Position numbers and translations under genes: made by a program. This document shows, piece after piece, positions 18,930 to 30,133 of a DNA stretch of 64,000 nucleotides; the stretch's first letter is position 1; every line of letters begins with the position of its first letter. The stretch is from Vicia villosa (lineage: Eukaryota; Streptophyta; Magnoliopsida; Fabales; Fabaceae). The notes under the pieces were generated by a model. That model did not search any database. It had not been told where the DNA came from and worked only from the letters and a program-made list of their open reading frames with translations. The DNA is taken from positions 26,027,293 to 26,091,292 of the forward strand of contig NC_081185.1 in the NCBI RefSeq assembly GCF_029867415.1. Direction: 5' to 3'.

Positions 18930-21256
18930 ACCCATTTGCTTAGAGCCAAAATAAGTTCAAAACTACATAGCTTTCTCTTGTGCTATAACAAGGACCCTCG
19001 ATTAGCCTCCTCTTGGGCTTTGTACAAGGACCCACAGGCTTCTTAAAAGCATTTCCAGCTTCCTCTTGAGCTTGTATACAAGGACCCATCAGGTTTCTTA
19101 TAAACATAGGAACAGGTCTTTAGTCACCTTTTAGCCTACCCTGGTGAGTTTCTTCCAATTTAAACCAGACTTAAAAAAAAACAAGCTAAGTTTGTCTCAA
19201 TTTCACATTGAGTACATTTTTGGAATGAGAGACATGGACAGTCTCTGTCACCCTTATCTTCATCAATCCTCCTTAGTAGAGTCTAGGATCTATGTTTTGG
19301 TCATCCTCAGCATTGAGTCAGCCTTCATCTTGGGCTTTAAACAAAGAGTCTCCACTAGATAATCTTTCTGCCATCATTCATTTCAACAAAACCCCTGGAA
19401 AGGGTTAGCCTCCAACATCTGTCTAAAATGTCAAAATCCCTGGAAAGGGTTAGCTTCCACACGTTCCTTCATTTTAATAAAAACCCCTGGAAAGGGTTAG
19501 CCTCCAAAGTCAATTATTTAAAATGTCAAAAAAAATAATTTCATTCTCTTAGGAGATAATTTCCCCAAAAGAGTCAATCAAAACCCCTGGAAAGGGTCAG
19601 CCTCCAAAAAACATGATAAAAGTCAGTCTTTTAACAGACAAATTCACCAGCTGAGTCAAAATCCCTGGAAAGGGTTAGCTTCCAAAGAAAAACAGTCTTT
19701 TAATAAATAAAACCTCCTCAGTAGAGTCAAAACCAACAAAAACAGTTAGCCTCAACCTTGGGCTTCATACAAGGCACCCAAACAATAAAACTCCCCTGTC
19801 AACAGTCTGCCTCAACCTTGGGCATTGTGCAAGGCAGATAATAGAGTCTCCCCAGTGAGTCCTTCATCACTCAGTAGCCACAACCTTGGGCTTTGTACAA
19901 GGCAGATAAACCATATCTTTCATGTGTCAAAGATTCCTAACACTTAGGATCTTTCCCCATATAGTCATCCATACTTAATTCATTTAAGAGTCCGCCACAA
20001 CCTTGGGCTTTGTACAAGGCAGAAAATAATGTTTTCCCTAGCTAGAGTCAGCCACAACCTTGGGCTTTGTACAAGGCACATAAAATAGAGTCATTCATTC
20101 AATTATCCTCAACAGTCAGCCACAACCTTGGGCTTTGTACAAGGCACATAAATAGAGTCTCCCTAAGTAGAGTCAGCCTCAATTCTGGGCTTTGTACAGA
20201 ACACTAAAATACCCTGTAATTAATCCCCAGTGGAGTCATCTCCCAGAGTCAATAATATCAATTAATCAATCAAAAAGCCTCAAGCTTGGGCCTCATACAA
20301 GCCAGCTAAAGTCAAATCTTTTATACAGTAGATAGACATAGCTTATCTCCATAGAGAGATATTTTTACTACTCTACCACATTCAAACAAACAAACATTTC
20401 ATTTCAATTTTAATCAAGTCTCCCATTTAGGATTTTGAAAGGCATGAGCTGGCAGTAAAACCCAGACATGTGGTAACTTTCCCTAATTTGGATGAGCATC
20501 TTTCTTTCATTTAAGAGGCATTTGACTGGTATACTTGCACATACACAAGTAAGGTCCCCCCTCTTGAATGAAATGAATTCAGTTATTCTGTCACTCCTTT
20601 AAATGTTTGTGGTAGAATAGTACAAATACCTCTCTGTAAAGATGATTTCATGTCTCTTTACTGTAAACAGAGATTTAATTCCAAGCTTCAACCTTGAGCT
20701 TCAAGCAAGGCACAAAAAACAATTAATTTCCCTAGTTAGTTCCCCGAACTACATTAAGCTCTGACTTCCACTAGGGATATGTAGGCATGAGGTTCACAAG
20801 GAATCTCAGCGAGCTAATAAAATACCAAAAATAGTCAGTCTGTCTATCCGTCTGTCTTTCTTTAATCAATTCAATTCCTTCTCCTAACACAAAGGAGAAA
20901 CTTTCCCAATCATTAGCAGCAAACACAATCACAATGACACAGAGAAGGTTCCTGTAGAGTACTACAGATATGTAGGGTGTTTAAACACTTCCCTATGTAT
21001 AACCGACCCCCCGGACTCCAGAATTTCTAGTCTAGGTGTAAATCCCCACACTTAGCAAACTCCTAGGGTTTAGTTGAGATCTTTTTTTCCCTTTCCTACT
21101 CGTAGGACAAATAAGAAAGTTCGTGTGATATCGTAGGAAGAACTGAAATAAAATTCATCCCACCACGGGCGCATTCTCCTTCCAAATTTCGCGTGAAGGG
21201 TCTAGCGTGCCGTCCTCCCAAGTGAAACGGGGAGGTAAAAGAAAACGACCACCACA

Positions 21257-21439
21257 GGTATACTGAGGAATAGGAGTAGAAACAATCTCGGAAACCGCAG
21301 TCCTTTGTGGTTCTTCTGGCGTTGGTCGATTTTGCGCAACTACCAGGGATTCTACCATACTATTGAGCCTTTCAACAGTACCTTTGAGAGTATTAATCTC
21401 TTCCCTGAGTTCTTCATTCTCTTGCTCAAAGTCTTCCAT
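21257..21439 (-). pseudogene. Gag N-terminal fragment of element B (61 codons)
   Basis: The first 61 residues match A's gag (one change seen within the first 40, Ala to Ser) and stop at the junction with A's LTR. The open frame continues antisense into A's LTR to 21155, which yields a chance chimeric ORF rather than a real protein. The segment encodes the N-terminal coiled-coil-like region only and lacks the capsid and zinc-knuckle parts. Confidence 0.9.
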
Positions 21440-21795
21440 TCTTTTCTTGCGACTTGAACGAGTGTTGTATGGATGAGACAGCTTGAAAGTCTTTGTTCAC
21501 CTCCTTCTCCTCCTCTCTTTCTGGAGAAAGGAAAGTGACTATTAGATCCGCGACAATTCTCGTGTCAGTGCGTACAACTAAAGCGATGTATGATATGCAA
21601 TTAAGTTATTATTTTTCAAGGAAACACCATAATTACGTTATGAAACATCAAACTTTTATTAATTAAGCGAAAACGCCGTTTTTACACACTTTTGGAAATG
21701 GAAATACAGAGAAACTGGGAGAAAGGACTCTAAAACTTTGATGAAGAGCCGACTTCACGTTCTAACATCTTCTTCTGTTTCTTGAGCTGAGCGTT

Positions 21796-23217
21796 CTATG
21801 ACGTGAGCTGATCGATGATCCAGGAAGCAGGAGGGATATGATGAGAAAGTGACGTTTGTGTCACTTGTCGATCGAGTACTTCAAGTAACTCATCCTTCCT
21901 TCTTAGGATGTTTTGAATTTCAACATTTTCCGTGTTGACAATTCGGTACTTGTTCCTCCAAGCATTCCTTTCTTGGCATACTTTGTTTAATGCCACTTGA
22001 AGTTTTTCAACATCGGTGGAGAAAAGGTAAATTGGTTCCTTTAGGGGAATAGGTTCTTGATGTTGATATGGCATCCTGAGCTTGAATGCTCTGACGCGTA
22101 CCCATTGAAGGTAAGTATCCAGGGAGATGCAAAGATGTTTTCCTAACAATCTTCTCCCTTTACTGTGAACAAGACGCCAGGCTTGGACAATTTCCTTCTT
22201 CAGCATGTTGCCATGATCGTCGATGTTCTTAAAGAACAGACCCTCCAATTGAATGTTACTTGGTATATTTTTCATAGGATAGCCGTATTGACGACGGGCT
22301 AAAGCTGGATTGTAACTAATTCCTCCCTTAGTTCCAATAAGGGGTATGTTGGGGAAACTTCCGCAACTGAAAATGATCTTGGTTTCGTCGTTGTCAGGAC
22401 TACACCAATCAATGTCTGTATGAGTGAGAGACATGATTTTCTGTGACCAGTAAAGGCCATCCCTCATGTTCCAGAAAGTGCTAGACTTCGGCAGGTGCGA
22501 AACGAACCATTCGTATAACAGCGGTACGCAGCATGTGATTAATCCTCCTCGCTGCAGGTTTCTTGAATGCACAGAGTGATAAGCATCCGCAAGCAAGGTT
22601 GGAACTGGATTTCCAATTAAGAAGATCTTGATTGCGTTGATGTCGACGAAATCGTTAATGTTAGGGAACAAAAACAATCCGTAAATAAGCAAAGCCAAGA
22701 CTTCCTCAAATGCGCTCATATCTTGGATGCTGACAAAGTACCGAGCTTGATCAAACAGGAATTTGGAGGACAATCCTTGAATTCCTCCTCTACTCACCAT
22801 ATGAGTTCTGATGTCGACTACGTTCAAAGGAGTAGTTGCAGCAATGATAACGTCGTCAGGATTCTTTTCCAAACCGGAGTACGGATCTTGCGCGTACACG
22901 GGTATTCCAAACAAACGAGAGTACTCCTCCAACGTAGGCATGAGCTGATAATCTGGAAAGGTGAAACAGTGATACGTTGGATCGTAAAACTGTACCAAGG
23001 TGGGAAGGATCCCATCCACCATGTTGGTATTGAGCAAAGGCAGAAGTTTTCCATACTTCTCCTTGAAAGCCTGGGGGTTGACCACCAGTTTTCCGAGCTT
23101 TCCCAGTTCCTCGACCTGGGGAATCTTGAAGGTGTATTTCCTAGCTCTCTTTCTTCCGTAATCCATGGTATAGATCCTTAAGTCCTTTCTCCGTTTCTCT
23201 CTTTCTATGAAGTTCAA
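21796..23217 (-). CDS. Ogre ORF1 protein of element B
   Basis: This 473-residue ORF is uninterrupted and nearly the same as A's ORF1, but without A's frameshift (five A at 22670-22674 on the + strand). It ends 25 codons earlier than A because GAG has become TAG (21796-21798, minus strand). The N-terminus is basic (EREKRRKD). The central part carries GGLITCC and LLYEWFVSHLP and resembles plant mobile domain/DUF7745 proteins as far as I can judge. The C-terminal ~80 residues are rich in E, K, L and N and may form a coiled coil. The function in Ogre is not established. It lies between the PBS/leader and gag, as in A. Confidence 0.85.
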   Translation of the reverse strand: MNFIEREKRRKDLRIYTMDYGRKRARKYTFKIPQVEELGKLGKLVVNPQAFKEKYGKLLPLLNTNMVDGILPTLVQFYDPTYHCFTFPDYQLMPTLEEYSRLFGIPVYAQDPYSGLEKNPDDVIIAATTPLNVVDIRTHMVSRGGIQGLSSKFLFDQARYFVSIQDMSAFEEVLALLIYGLFLFPNINDFVDINAIKIFLIGNPVPTLLADAYHSVHSRNLQRGGLITCCVPLLYEWFVSHLPKSSTFWNMRDGLYWSQKIMSLTHTDIDWCSPDNDETKIIFSCGSFPNIPLIGTKGGISYNPALARRQYGYPMKNIPSNIQLEGLFFKNIDDHGNMLKKEIVQAWRLVHSKGRRLLGKHLCISLDTYLQWVRVRAFKLRMPYQHQEPIPLKEPIYLFSTDVEKLQVALNKVCQERNAWRNKYRIVNTENVEIQNILRRKDELLEVLDRQVTQTSLSHHIPPASWIIDQLTS

Positions 23218-23961
23218 AACGTTCGTTATTTAGTTTCCTTGAAAAACGGCTTGAAAAAGACTCTTTTTGTTTTTAATTGTTTATTAATGAATGATGCATG
23301 AATGCATGAATGCACACACAAGAATTTTAAACAAACATGGCGTTGAAGGGTATAGTGGTCATGAAGTCAAAACGCAGTCTCCCGCCCCAATGGTAAACTA
23401 AGGTTAAGGATTTTTGTACCTGTAGAACGGGTTCTAAGGGTCCCAGAGTTTTTGCTCAACCTTAAAGATACGTTGATTGGTATCTATAAGAGAGTTTTCT
23501 CTGAGTGTAGTATATGCGTGACAATTACTTCCGTAATCACCGCTCTACGTCCTAAAAAGGCTTTAAGTGGGGTTAATGTGTTTCTAGGTCCTCCTGGTAC
23601 AAATCAGTCTCGGAATGCAGTGGCGCAGTTAATCACAACCAGCCAGGCAAATCCCAAGAGTAGACTTGGAAACCAAGATTAGAGGGCCTTCACCGGGAAG
23701 ACATCCTCCATCCTATCTTATGTTGCACTCAAATCCGGGTATAGGATTTCTCACCACAAGGGGGAATCAAGCCCTTTCCCGATACAGAAAAAACAATATA
23801 AACAAATATAAATGCAGCAAACACATGATATGACACAGAGGTTAGGCAGGACCTCTCTTGTTTGAGGGGGAATTTGGCATCCCTAATTCCTCATTGGGGC
23901 TGGACCAGCAACAGGTCAACCATTGGTTTGGATGAAAAACCAAGGTTTTTTAACACTTATA

Positions 23962-23979
23962 TCCCCAGCAGAGTCGCCA
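23962..23979 (-). promoter_or_regulatory. Primer binding site of element B
   Basis: On the minus strand the 18 bases are identical to A's PBS and lie six bases from the LTR end (23986). This confirms the orientation of B and the LTR boundary. Confidence 0.85.
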
Positions 23980-26900
23980 TTTTTCTGTGGTGTCGTTTTC
24001 TTTTACCTCCCCGTTTCACTTGGGAGGACGGCACGCTAAACCCTTCACGCGAAATTTGGAAGGAGAATGCGCCCGTGGTGGGATGAATTTTATTTCAGTT
24101 CTTCCTACGATATCACACGAACTTTCTTATTGGTCCTACGAGTAGGAAAGGGAAAAAAAGATCTCAACTAAACCCTAGGAGTTTGCTAAGTGTGGGGATT
24201 TACACCTAGACTAGAAATTCTGGAGTCCGGGAGGTCGGTTATACATAGGGAAGTGTTTAAGCACCCTATATATCTGTAGTACTCTACAGGAACCTTCTCT
24301 GTGTCATTGTGATTGTGTTTGCTGCTAATGATTGGGAAAGTTTCTCCTTTGTGTTAGGAGAAGGAATTGAATTGTTTAAAGAAAGACAGACAGGTAGACA
24401 GACTGACTATTTTTGGTATTTTATTAGCTCGCTGAGATTCCTTGTGAACCTCATGCCTACATATCCCTAGTGGAAGTCAGAGCTTAATGTAGTTCGGGGA
24501 ACTAACTAAGGAAATTAATTGTTTTTGGTGCCTTGCTTGAAGCTCAAGGTTGAAGCTTGGAATTAAATCTCTGTTTACAGTAAAGAGACATGAAATTATC
24601 TCTACAGAGAGGTATTTGTACTATTCTACCACAAACATTTAAAAGAGTGACAGAATAACTGGATTCATTCCATTCAAGAGGGGGACCTTACTTGTGTGTA
24701 CAAGTATGCCAGTCAGATGCCTCTTAAATGAAAGAAAGATGCTCGTCCAAATTAGGGAAAGTGTACAAGTCTGGGGATGTGCCAGAGCATGTCTTTCAGA
24801 GTCCTAAATGGGAGACTTTGATTGAAATTGAAATTGAAATGTTTGTTTGTTTGAATGTGGTAGAGTAGTAAAAATATCTCTCTATGGAGATAAGCTATGT
24901 CTATCTACTGTATAAAAGATTTGACTTTAGCTGGCTTGTATGAGGCCCAAGCTTGAGGCTTTTTGATTGATTAATTAATATTATTGACTCTGGGAGATGA
25001 CTCCACTGGGGATTAATTACAGGGTATTTTTGTGTTCTGTACAAAGCCCAGAATTGAGGCTGACTCTACTTAGGGAGACTCTATTTGTGTGCCTTGTACA
25101 AAGCCCAAGGTTGTGGCTAACTGTTGAGGATAATTGAATGAATGACTCTATTTTATGTGCCTTGTACAAAGCCCAAGGTTGTGGCTGACTCTAGCTAGGA
25201 AAAAAAACTATTTTCTGCCTTGTACAAAGCCCAAGGTTGAGGCGGACTCTTAAATGAATTAAGTATGGATGACTATATGGGGAAAGATCCTAAGTGTTAG
25301 GAATCTTTGACACATGAAAGATATGGTTTATCTGCCTTGTACAAAGCCCAAGGTTGTGGCTACTGAGTGATGAAGGACTCACTGGGGAGACTCTATTATC
25401 TGCCTTGTACAATGCCCAAGGTTGAGGCTGACTCTTGACAGGGGAGTTTTATTGTTTGGGTGCCTTGTATGAAGCCCAAGGTTGAGGCTAACTGTTTTTG
25501 TTGGTTTTGACTCTACTGAGGAGGTTTTATTTATTAAAAGACTGTTATTCTTTGGAAGCTAACCCTTTCCAGGGATTTTGACTCAGCTGGTGAATTTGTC
25601 TGTTGAAAGACTGACTTTTGTCATGTTTTTGGAGGCTGACCCTTTCCAGGGGTTTTGACTCTTTTGGGGAAATTATCTCCTAAGAGAAATGACTCTTTAT
25701 TATTTTGACATTTAATGATTGACTTTGGAGGCTAACCCTTTCCAGGGGTTTTTATTGAAATGAAGGAATGTGTGGAAGCTAACCCTTTCCAGGGATTTTT
25801 GACTTTTTAGACAGATGTTGGAGGCTAACCCTTTCCAGGGGTTTTTATTGAAATGATTGATTTGGGTAGCACTCCATTAATTATTAAGGGATGAAAGGAT
25901 TGGCAGAAAGATTATCTAGTGAGACTTCTTGTTTAAAGCCCAAGATGAAGGCTGACTCAATGCTGAGGATGATCAAACATGGATCCTAGACTCTGCTAAG
26001 GAAGATTGATGAAGATAAGGGTGACAGAGACTGTCCATGTCTCTCATTCCAAAAAGTGTCCTCAATGCAAAATTGAGACAAACTTAGCTTGTTTAAAGTT
26101 TGGTTTAAATTGGAAGAAACTCACCAGGGTAGGCTAAAAGGTGACTAAAGACCTGTTCCTATGTTTATAAGAAACCTGATGGGTCCTTGTATACAAGCTC
26201 AAGAGGAAGCTGGAAATGCTTTTAAGAAGCCTGTGGGTCCTTGTACAAAGCCCAAGAGGAGGCTAATCGAGGGTCCTTGTTATAGCACAAGAGAAAGCTA
26301 TGTAGTTTTGAACTTATTTTGGCTCTAAGCAAATGGGTAAGAGGTTTCACCGGGAATAATTCCTCTTTGGGTGGATGTGTCCTATTATTTAGATTCTAAG
26401 GTTTTTGCCAAGATGTTTCACCGGGAATAATTCATCTTGGGGGTTTGAACTACAGATCTCTAATTAGGAAAGAGCCTTCACCGGGAAGACATTCTCAATC
26501 CTAGGTCATATTCCTATAATATATATATAGTTTAACTGTCCTAAGGTTTATACTCAAACGCAGTTCTAAACTAATATATGCACAGTTTATATTTGACAGT
26601 AATTTAAACAAAGACTGTAAATTGAAAGCTTGTAAAGCCTAACCTGGATGGAGTGGAGGCCATTGAAGAAGTATGTACAGAGCCTCAACAGTATTTTTGT
26701 TGTTTTGTTGATAACAGTTGAATATATATATGATAAACAGTTGATGGTTTTTGAAAACAGAAGAAGTGAAGATGGACAAAGGTCACATAGGTATCTGAAG
26801 AGTTTCACCGGGAATAATGCCCTTCAAATACCAGAAGAATGTTTTGAAAACAGAAAGAAGATTTTGAAAATACAGTTTTGAAAACAATCTAAGAAGAGAA

Positions 26901-27414
26901 GGTTTTTTGGGACTTACACTCTATTAGAGGCCCATTTGAAAATGATTTACTGTTATAAAAAGACAGTTGGAAAGAAAAGATTGAAATGATATAAGGTTTT
27001 GTCGCTTGAAAACCTTAACCGTCTGTTTAATCGGAGATTGAAAAGAGTTTTGCAAATTGACAAAAGTCAACTTAATCAAGGTAAAGATAAAATCTATACC
27101 TAATTAAGACCTAAATGATTAGGGTTTTATCATAAAATTATTTACAAGATAATTAGGTTAAAACAAAAAATGAAAATATATATTTAAAGTATTTTAGAAA
27201 ACACTTAAAATATACTATTTTAAACCTAATTAAAATATATGAAATAAATAATATTTTTATGATTTTTTTGATTATTCATGAAATATGTATATCAAATAAC
27301 AAGTGTGTGAAAAATGAAGTGAAAATGATTTAATTTGATAGGTGAATTAATTGTGTGAAGTTGTGAGAAAAATGAAGGAAATTAGTGGTAAAAATAATGT
27401 TTTGGTCTCACCAT

Positions 27415-27468
27415 GGTTTGAACCCACGCCCTTTATGTTGCCAGTCCCAAAACAACACCACTGAGCCA
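27415..27468 (-). other. tRNA-like module 2 in B LTR
   Basis: On the minus strand the A box TGGCTCAGTGG (27458-27468) and B-box-like GGGTTCAAACC (27415-27425) match A's module 2, with a few changes between the boxes. Confidence 0.5.
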
Positions 27469-27559
27469 ACGCGCGCTTGGTGACAATGTAATGGTTTCGT
27501 TGCAATACATATGTTAATCAAGTGTATAGAAGCAAAAAAAGAAAATAAAATCAAAAGGT

Positions 27560-27640
27560 CTGGGGCGAGGGGGATTCGAACCCCAGACCTTGGGCACGCG
27601 CAACACACAAACACTCTTTACCACTGGGCTATCACATTTT
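27560..27640 (-). other. tRNA-like module 1 in B LTR
   Basis: On the minus strand, A box TAGCCCAGTGG (27621-27631) and B box GGTTCGAATCC (27572-27582), flanked by TCTGGGG/CCCCAGA. The A box here is closer to consensus than in A, suggesting that B is nearer the ancestral state. A short TTTT follows. Confidence 0.55.
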
Positions 27641-28582
27641 AGTCGTTTATGAAACAACTACCATTCAATATAAAATAAACTTTAGCCTTGAATTTGAATT
27701 TTGCGCGCCACCACCATTGTCATCTTCAACCTCAAGCTTTCAGATTTTTGAAATTCTGAACTCTCTCAACTCTCAACCATTTGCAAAGATGTAAAGACCA
27801 AACTTGCTCTAAATTCACTCACGATTCCAGATATGTAACTAATATGAATTTATATTAACTATATCTACTGAATTATCTAAAATACGCGAAGAACCCTAAA
27901 ATTTGAAATTCAAATTAAATGGCTATACTGAAGTATAAATGACTGATGATAGAGGGTTTTTAATCCTCTGATGATGCTGAATGAAGTGGTATTGAGTTTT
28001 AACCAAAAAGGTACACGAATTAAAGAGGTGGAGTTGAGAAACTTACCTCTGAAAATGAAGATCGTGAGGATGATAGAGACCACCTGGGCTTGAATGAATG
28101 ATCTCAATAGCTTCCCTGAGACTCAATGATGCTAACTGGATGTTTATTATAGCCTGAATCCTTCTGAATTGTTCTATGGACCTCCCTCGATTTCAGCTTC
28201 AAGTGAACATGGAGGGTGTTGAATTTGGAGTTACAGATGAGCTGCAGCCATCTGGTTAGCTTCACTATGACCTGAGGAGTGTGCCTGGATGATTGGCTTG
28301 GTTCAGAACCTCCTGAATTACTCCATGGACCTCCAACTGCAAATGCTCCAAAGTGAGAGCAACAATGGTGTTCCTCCACTTACAGAAGTGATCCAGGTGC
28401 TTGGATCACCTCAAATGACCTCCCTTGAGATGTTAGAATGCTCACTTCCCAAAGATAAGCTCTGGTTTGAAGAAAACGATTCTTCTTGCCAAAGAACTTT
28501 GAAAAACAATGAACAAGAGGAGAGAAAGAGAAAGCAAGTAATATGGTTGCTTTGGTGTGTTTGATTACTGAGGTATGCTCTC

Positions 28583-28591
28583 TTATTTATA
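28583..28591 (-). promoter_or_regulatory. TATA box of element B LTR
   Basis: TATAAATAA on the minus strand occupies the place equivalent to A's TATA box (16690), about 1.55 kb from the LTR start. Confidence 0.55.
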
Positions 28592-30133
28592 GGCAAATGA
28601 TGCTGAGCAATTGGAGATAGTAAGCTTGCTTAATGAAGTCACTTTGGTTTCTTAGCCATGAAGAAATTCAAAGAATATCCTAAGTGCAATGATGAGCTCT
28701 TTGATACCACTCCCTAGCCATCGGTTTTGCTTGATCTTAGGGGACAAATTTGCTGCAGAAATGAGCTCCAATTGGTTGGGAGAAGATTCCTTTGATGAAT
28801 CACCAATTTGCCATAAATTCAAAAATGTAATCATTACATAATCACATGCCTTTGTTTTTGGGAATCTTCTCTAATCCTTATGTAATGATGGAAATTGATG
28901 TATGGTATGGTTTCAGATGCATTAGAGGTCGTGTAGCATCACTTAGTGAAGCAAAATGCACAAAATTGCAAAGTTTCAAATTGTACATGACCTATAATTT
29001 TACTTCATGAGGCCAACTTTGAACAAGCATAACTCTTAGCTCAAATTGAATTTTGAGAAGGTTGAACACAATTTGGAAAGCCCTAAACATCTACTTTAAA
29101 TCATTAGTTTATGTCTTCTTCAGAATCATTTGGGAAATTTGTGAAAAATGAGCCCAAAGTTGGATGAAAACTAGGTTAAAACACTTAGAAAAATTTCTAA
29201 GTGTTTATGACCTAAACTTCAAAATTTCCAAAACTTCATAAATGGTTGATCTTTTGAAAAAAGTTCCTTTGTAAGATGTTGTTTTATTTTGCAAGATCTA
29301 CAACTTTCATGTTGGAAGTTTTTTGAGTTGTGTAGGTGAAATTTTGAGATCTCACCATGCCCTCAAAAACCCTAATTCCCGACTTTTCGCTCCTTGATGA
29401 ATTTCTTTGAATTTCTTTGGCCAAATGACTTTGACATCCATATATTGATGATATTGATCTTTGAAAGTCATTTTTTGACCAAAAACCTTAAAAGTCAATG
29501 ATGATCCTTCACAGTTGACTTTTGCCTGACAAAGTGAATTTTTGGACTTTTGTGTAGAAACAAGATCTTATCCTCAAATGAATGATGTAAATGGATTATA
29601 TGGAGGTAGTAGAGATCCTTGAATCATGTCTTGAGTTTTGGATTCATGCCCTGATCAGAAGTCAACTATCTTGGTGAATTAGGTCAAAACCCTAATTTGT
29701 CGACCATGTGAAAGTAATGACTGTAGACTTTGAATTGAAGTGTGATGTCCAGTAGATCTTGTAATATGAGTTATTTGAAGATGATTGATGTCTTTGAATG
29801 ACCCTCTGAGGTTTTTTAGGGTTTCCCAAATGTGATCCCTGATTTTAGTCCTTGATAGGCTCAAAACCCTAGTCTGGTGACCTGAGTAAACCTGTACTCA
29901 GATGACTGTATGTCTAATCAATCATAGATGAGAAAAAATGAAGTCCTTGAGCCCCATGATTGTATTAGGGACTAATCCTTGTATTGATTGATCCTTTGCC
30001 TGAGCTTTCTTGTCTTTGAGCATCCTCGATTGGATACCAGATGGAGAAGTAACTGCTCTGGGAACTTGTCTTGACCTGATGAAAAATCCTGAAGATATGT
30101 CATCTCAGGGGGGTCAAAAATTAGGGTATGACA

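Larger units (their letters stand above)
1..21256 (+). mobile_element. Element A: Ogre-like Ty3/gypsy (Tat lineage) LTR retrotransposon, 5' LTR cut by window edge
   Basis: Seen: a 2082-bp stretch at the left edge is repeated almost identically at about 19175-21256, the end of a 6108-bp LTR that begins TGTCATACCC and ends CA. Between the LTRs lie a PBS, ORF1, gag-protease, a gap with stops, and RT-RNaseH-integrase. Known: long LTRs, an extra ORF upstream of gag, an intron between protease and RT, and a second RNase H define legume Ogre elements of the Tat lineage. Inferred full length is about 25.3 kb (two 6108-bp LTRs plus 13066 bp internal). The LTRs differ at roughly a dozen sites over 2.08 kb, so the insertion is young. 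The right LTR abuts the interior of an inverted relative (element B), which suggests A inserted into B's gag. Confidence 0.9.
15149..21256 (+). repeat. Complete 3' LTR of element A (6108 bp)
   Basis: It begins TGTCATACCC and ends CCACCACA. It contains a TATA box (16690), two tRNA-like modules (17640-17890), CCCGGTGAA hairpins (18444-18929), and the CCTGG and CTTGGGC hairpin arrays (about 19390-20720). No coding region was recognised; short ORFs here are by chance. It joins directly to the inverted gag of element B, with no upstream flank in the window to confirm a target duplication. Confidence 0.92.
21257..30133 (-). mobile_element. Element B: inverted Ogre relative, 5' part only, truncated by element A
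   Basis: Reading on the minus strand there is a complete 5' LTR (30133 to 23986), PBS, leader, ORF1, spacer and the first 61 codons of gag. The sequence then stops exactly at the end of A's 3' LTR. The simplest reading is that A inserted into B's gag and the rest of B lies left of the window. B's LTR is 6148 bp, starts with the same TGTCATACCC, and differs from A's at many positions, so A is not a simple copy of B. B itself is inserted in the satellite array. Confidence 0.85.
23986..30133 (-). repeat. 5' LTR of element B, inverted (6148 bp)
   Basis: Its outer end is GGGTATGACA at 30124-30133, the reverse complement of TGTCATACCC; its inner end is TGTGGTGTCG at 23986. It shares the order of features with A's LTR: TATA box, two tRNA-like modules, CCCGGTGAA hairpins, CTTGGGC and CCTGG hairpins, all on the minus strand. 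The satellite resumes at 30134. Confidence 0.92.

Noticed and set aside
21155..21439. 94-codon minus ORF joining Gag residues to a second sequence
   Set aside because: It is a chance read-through from B's gag fragment into the antisense strand of A's LTR.
27408..28379. Small minus-strand ORFs in B's LTR
   Set aside because: No domain or motif; their counterparts in A's LTR are not preserved as frames, so they are chance ORFs.
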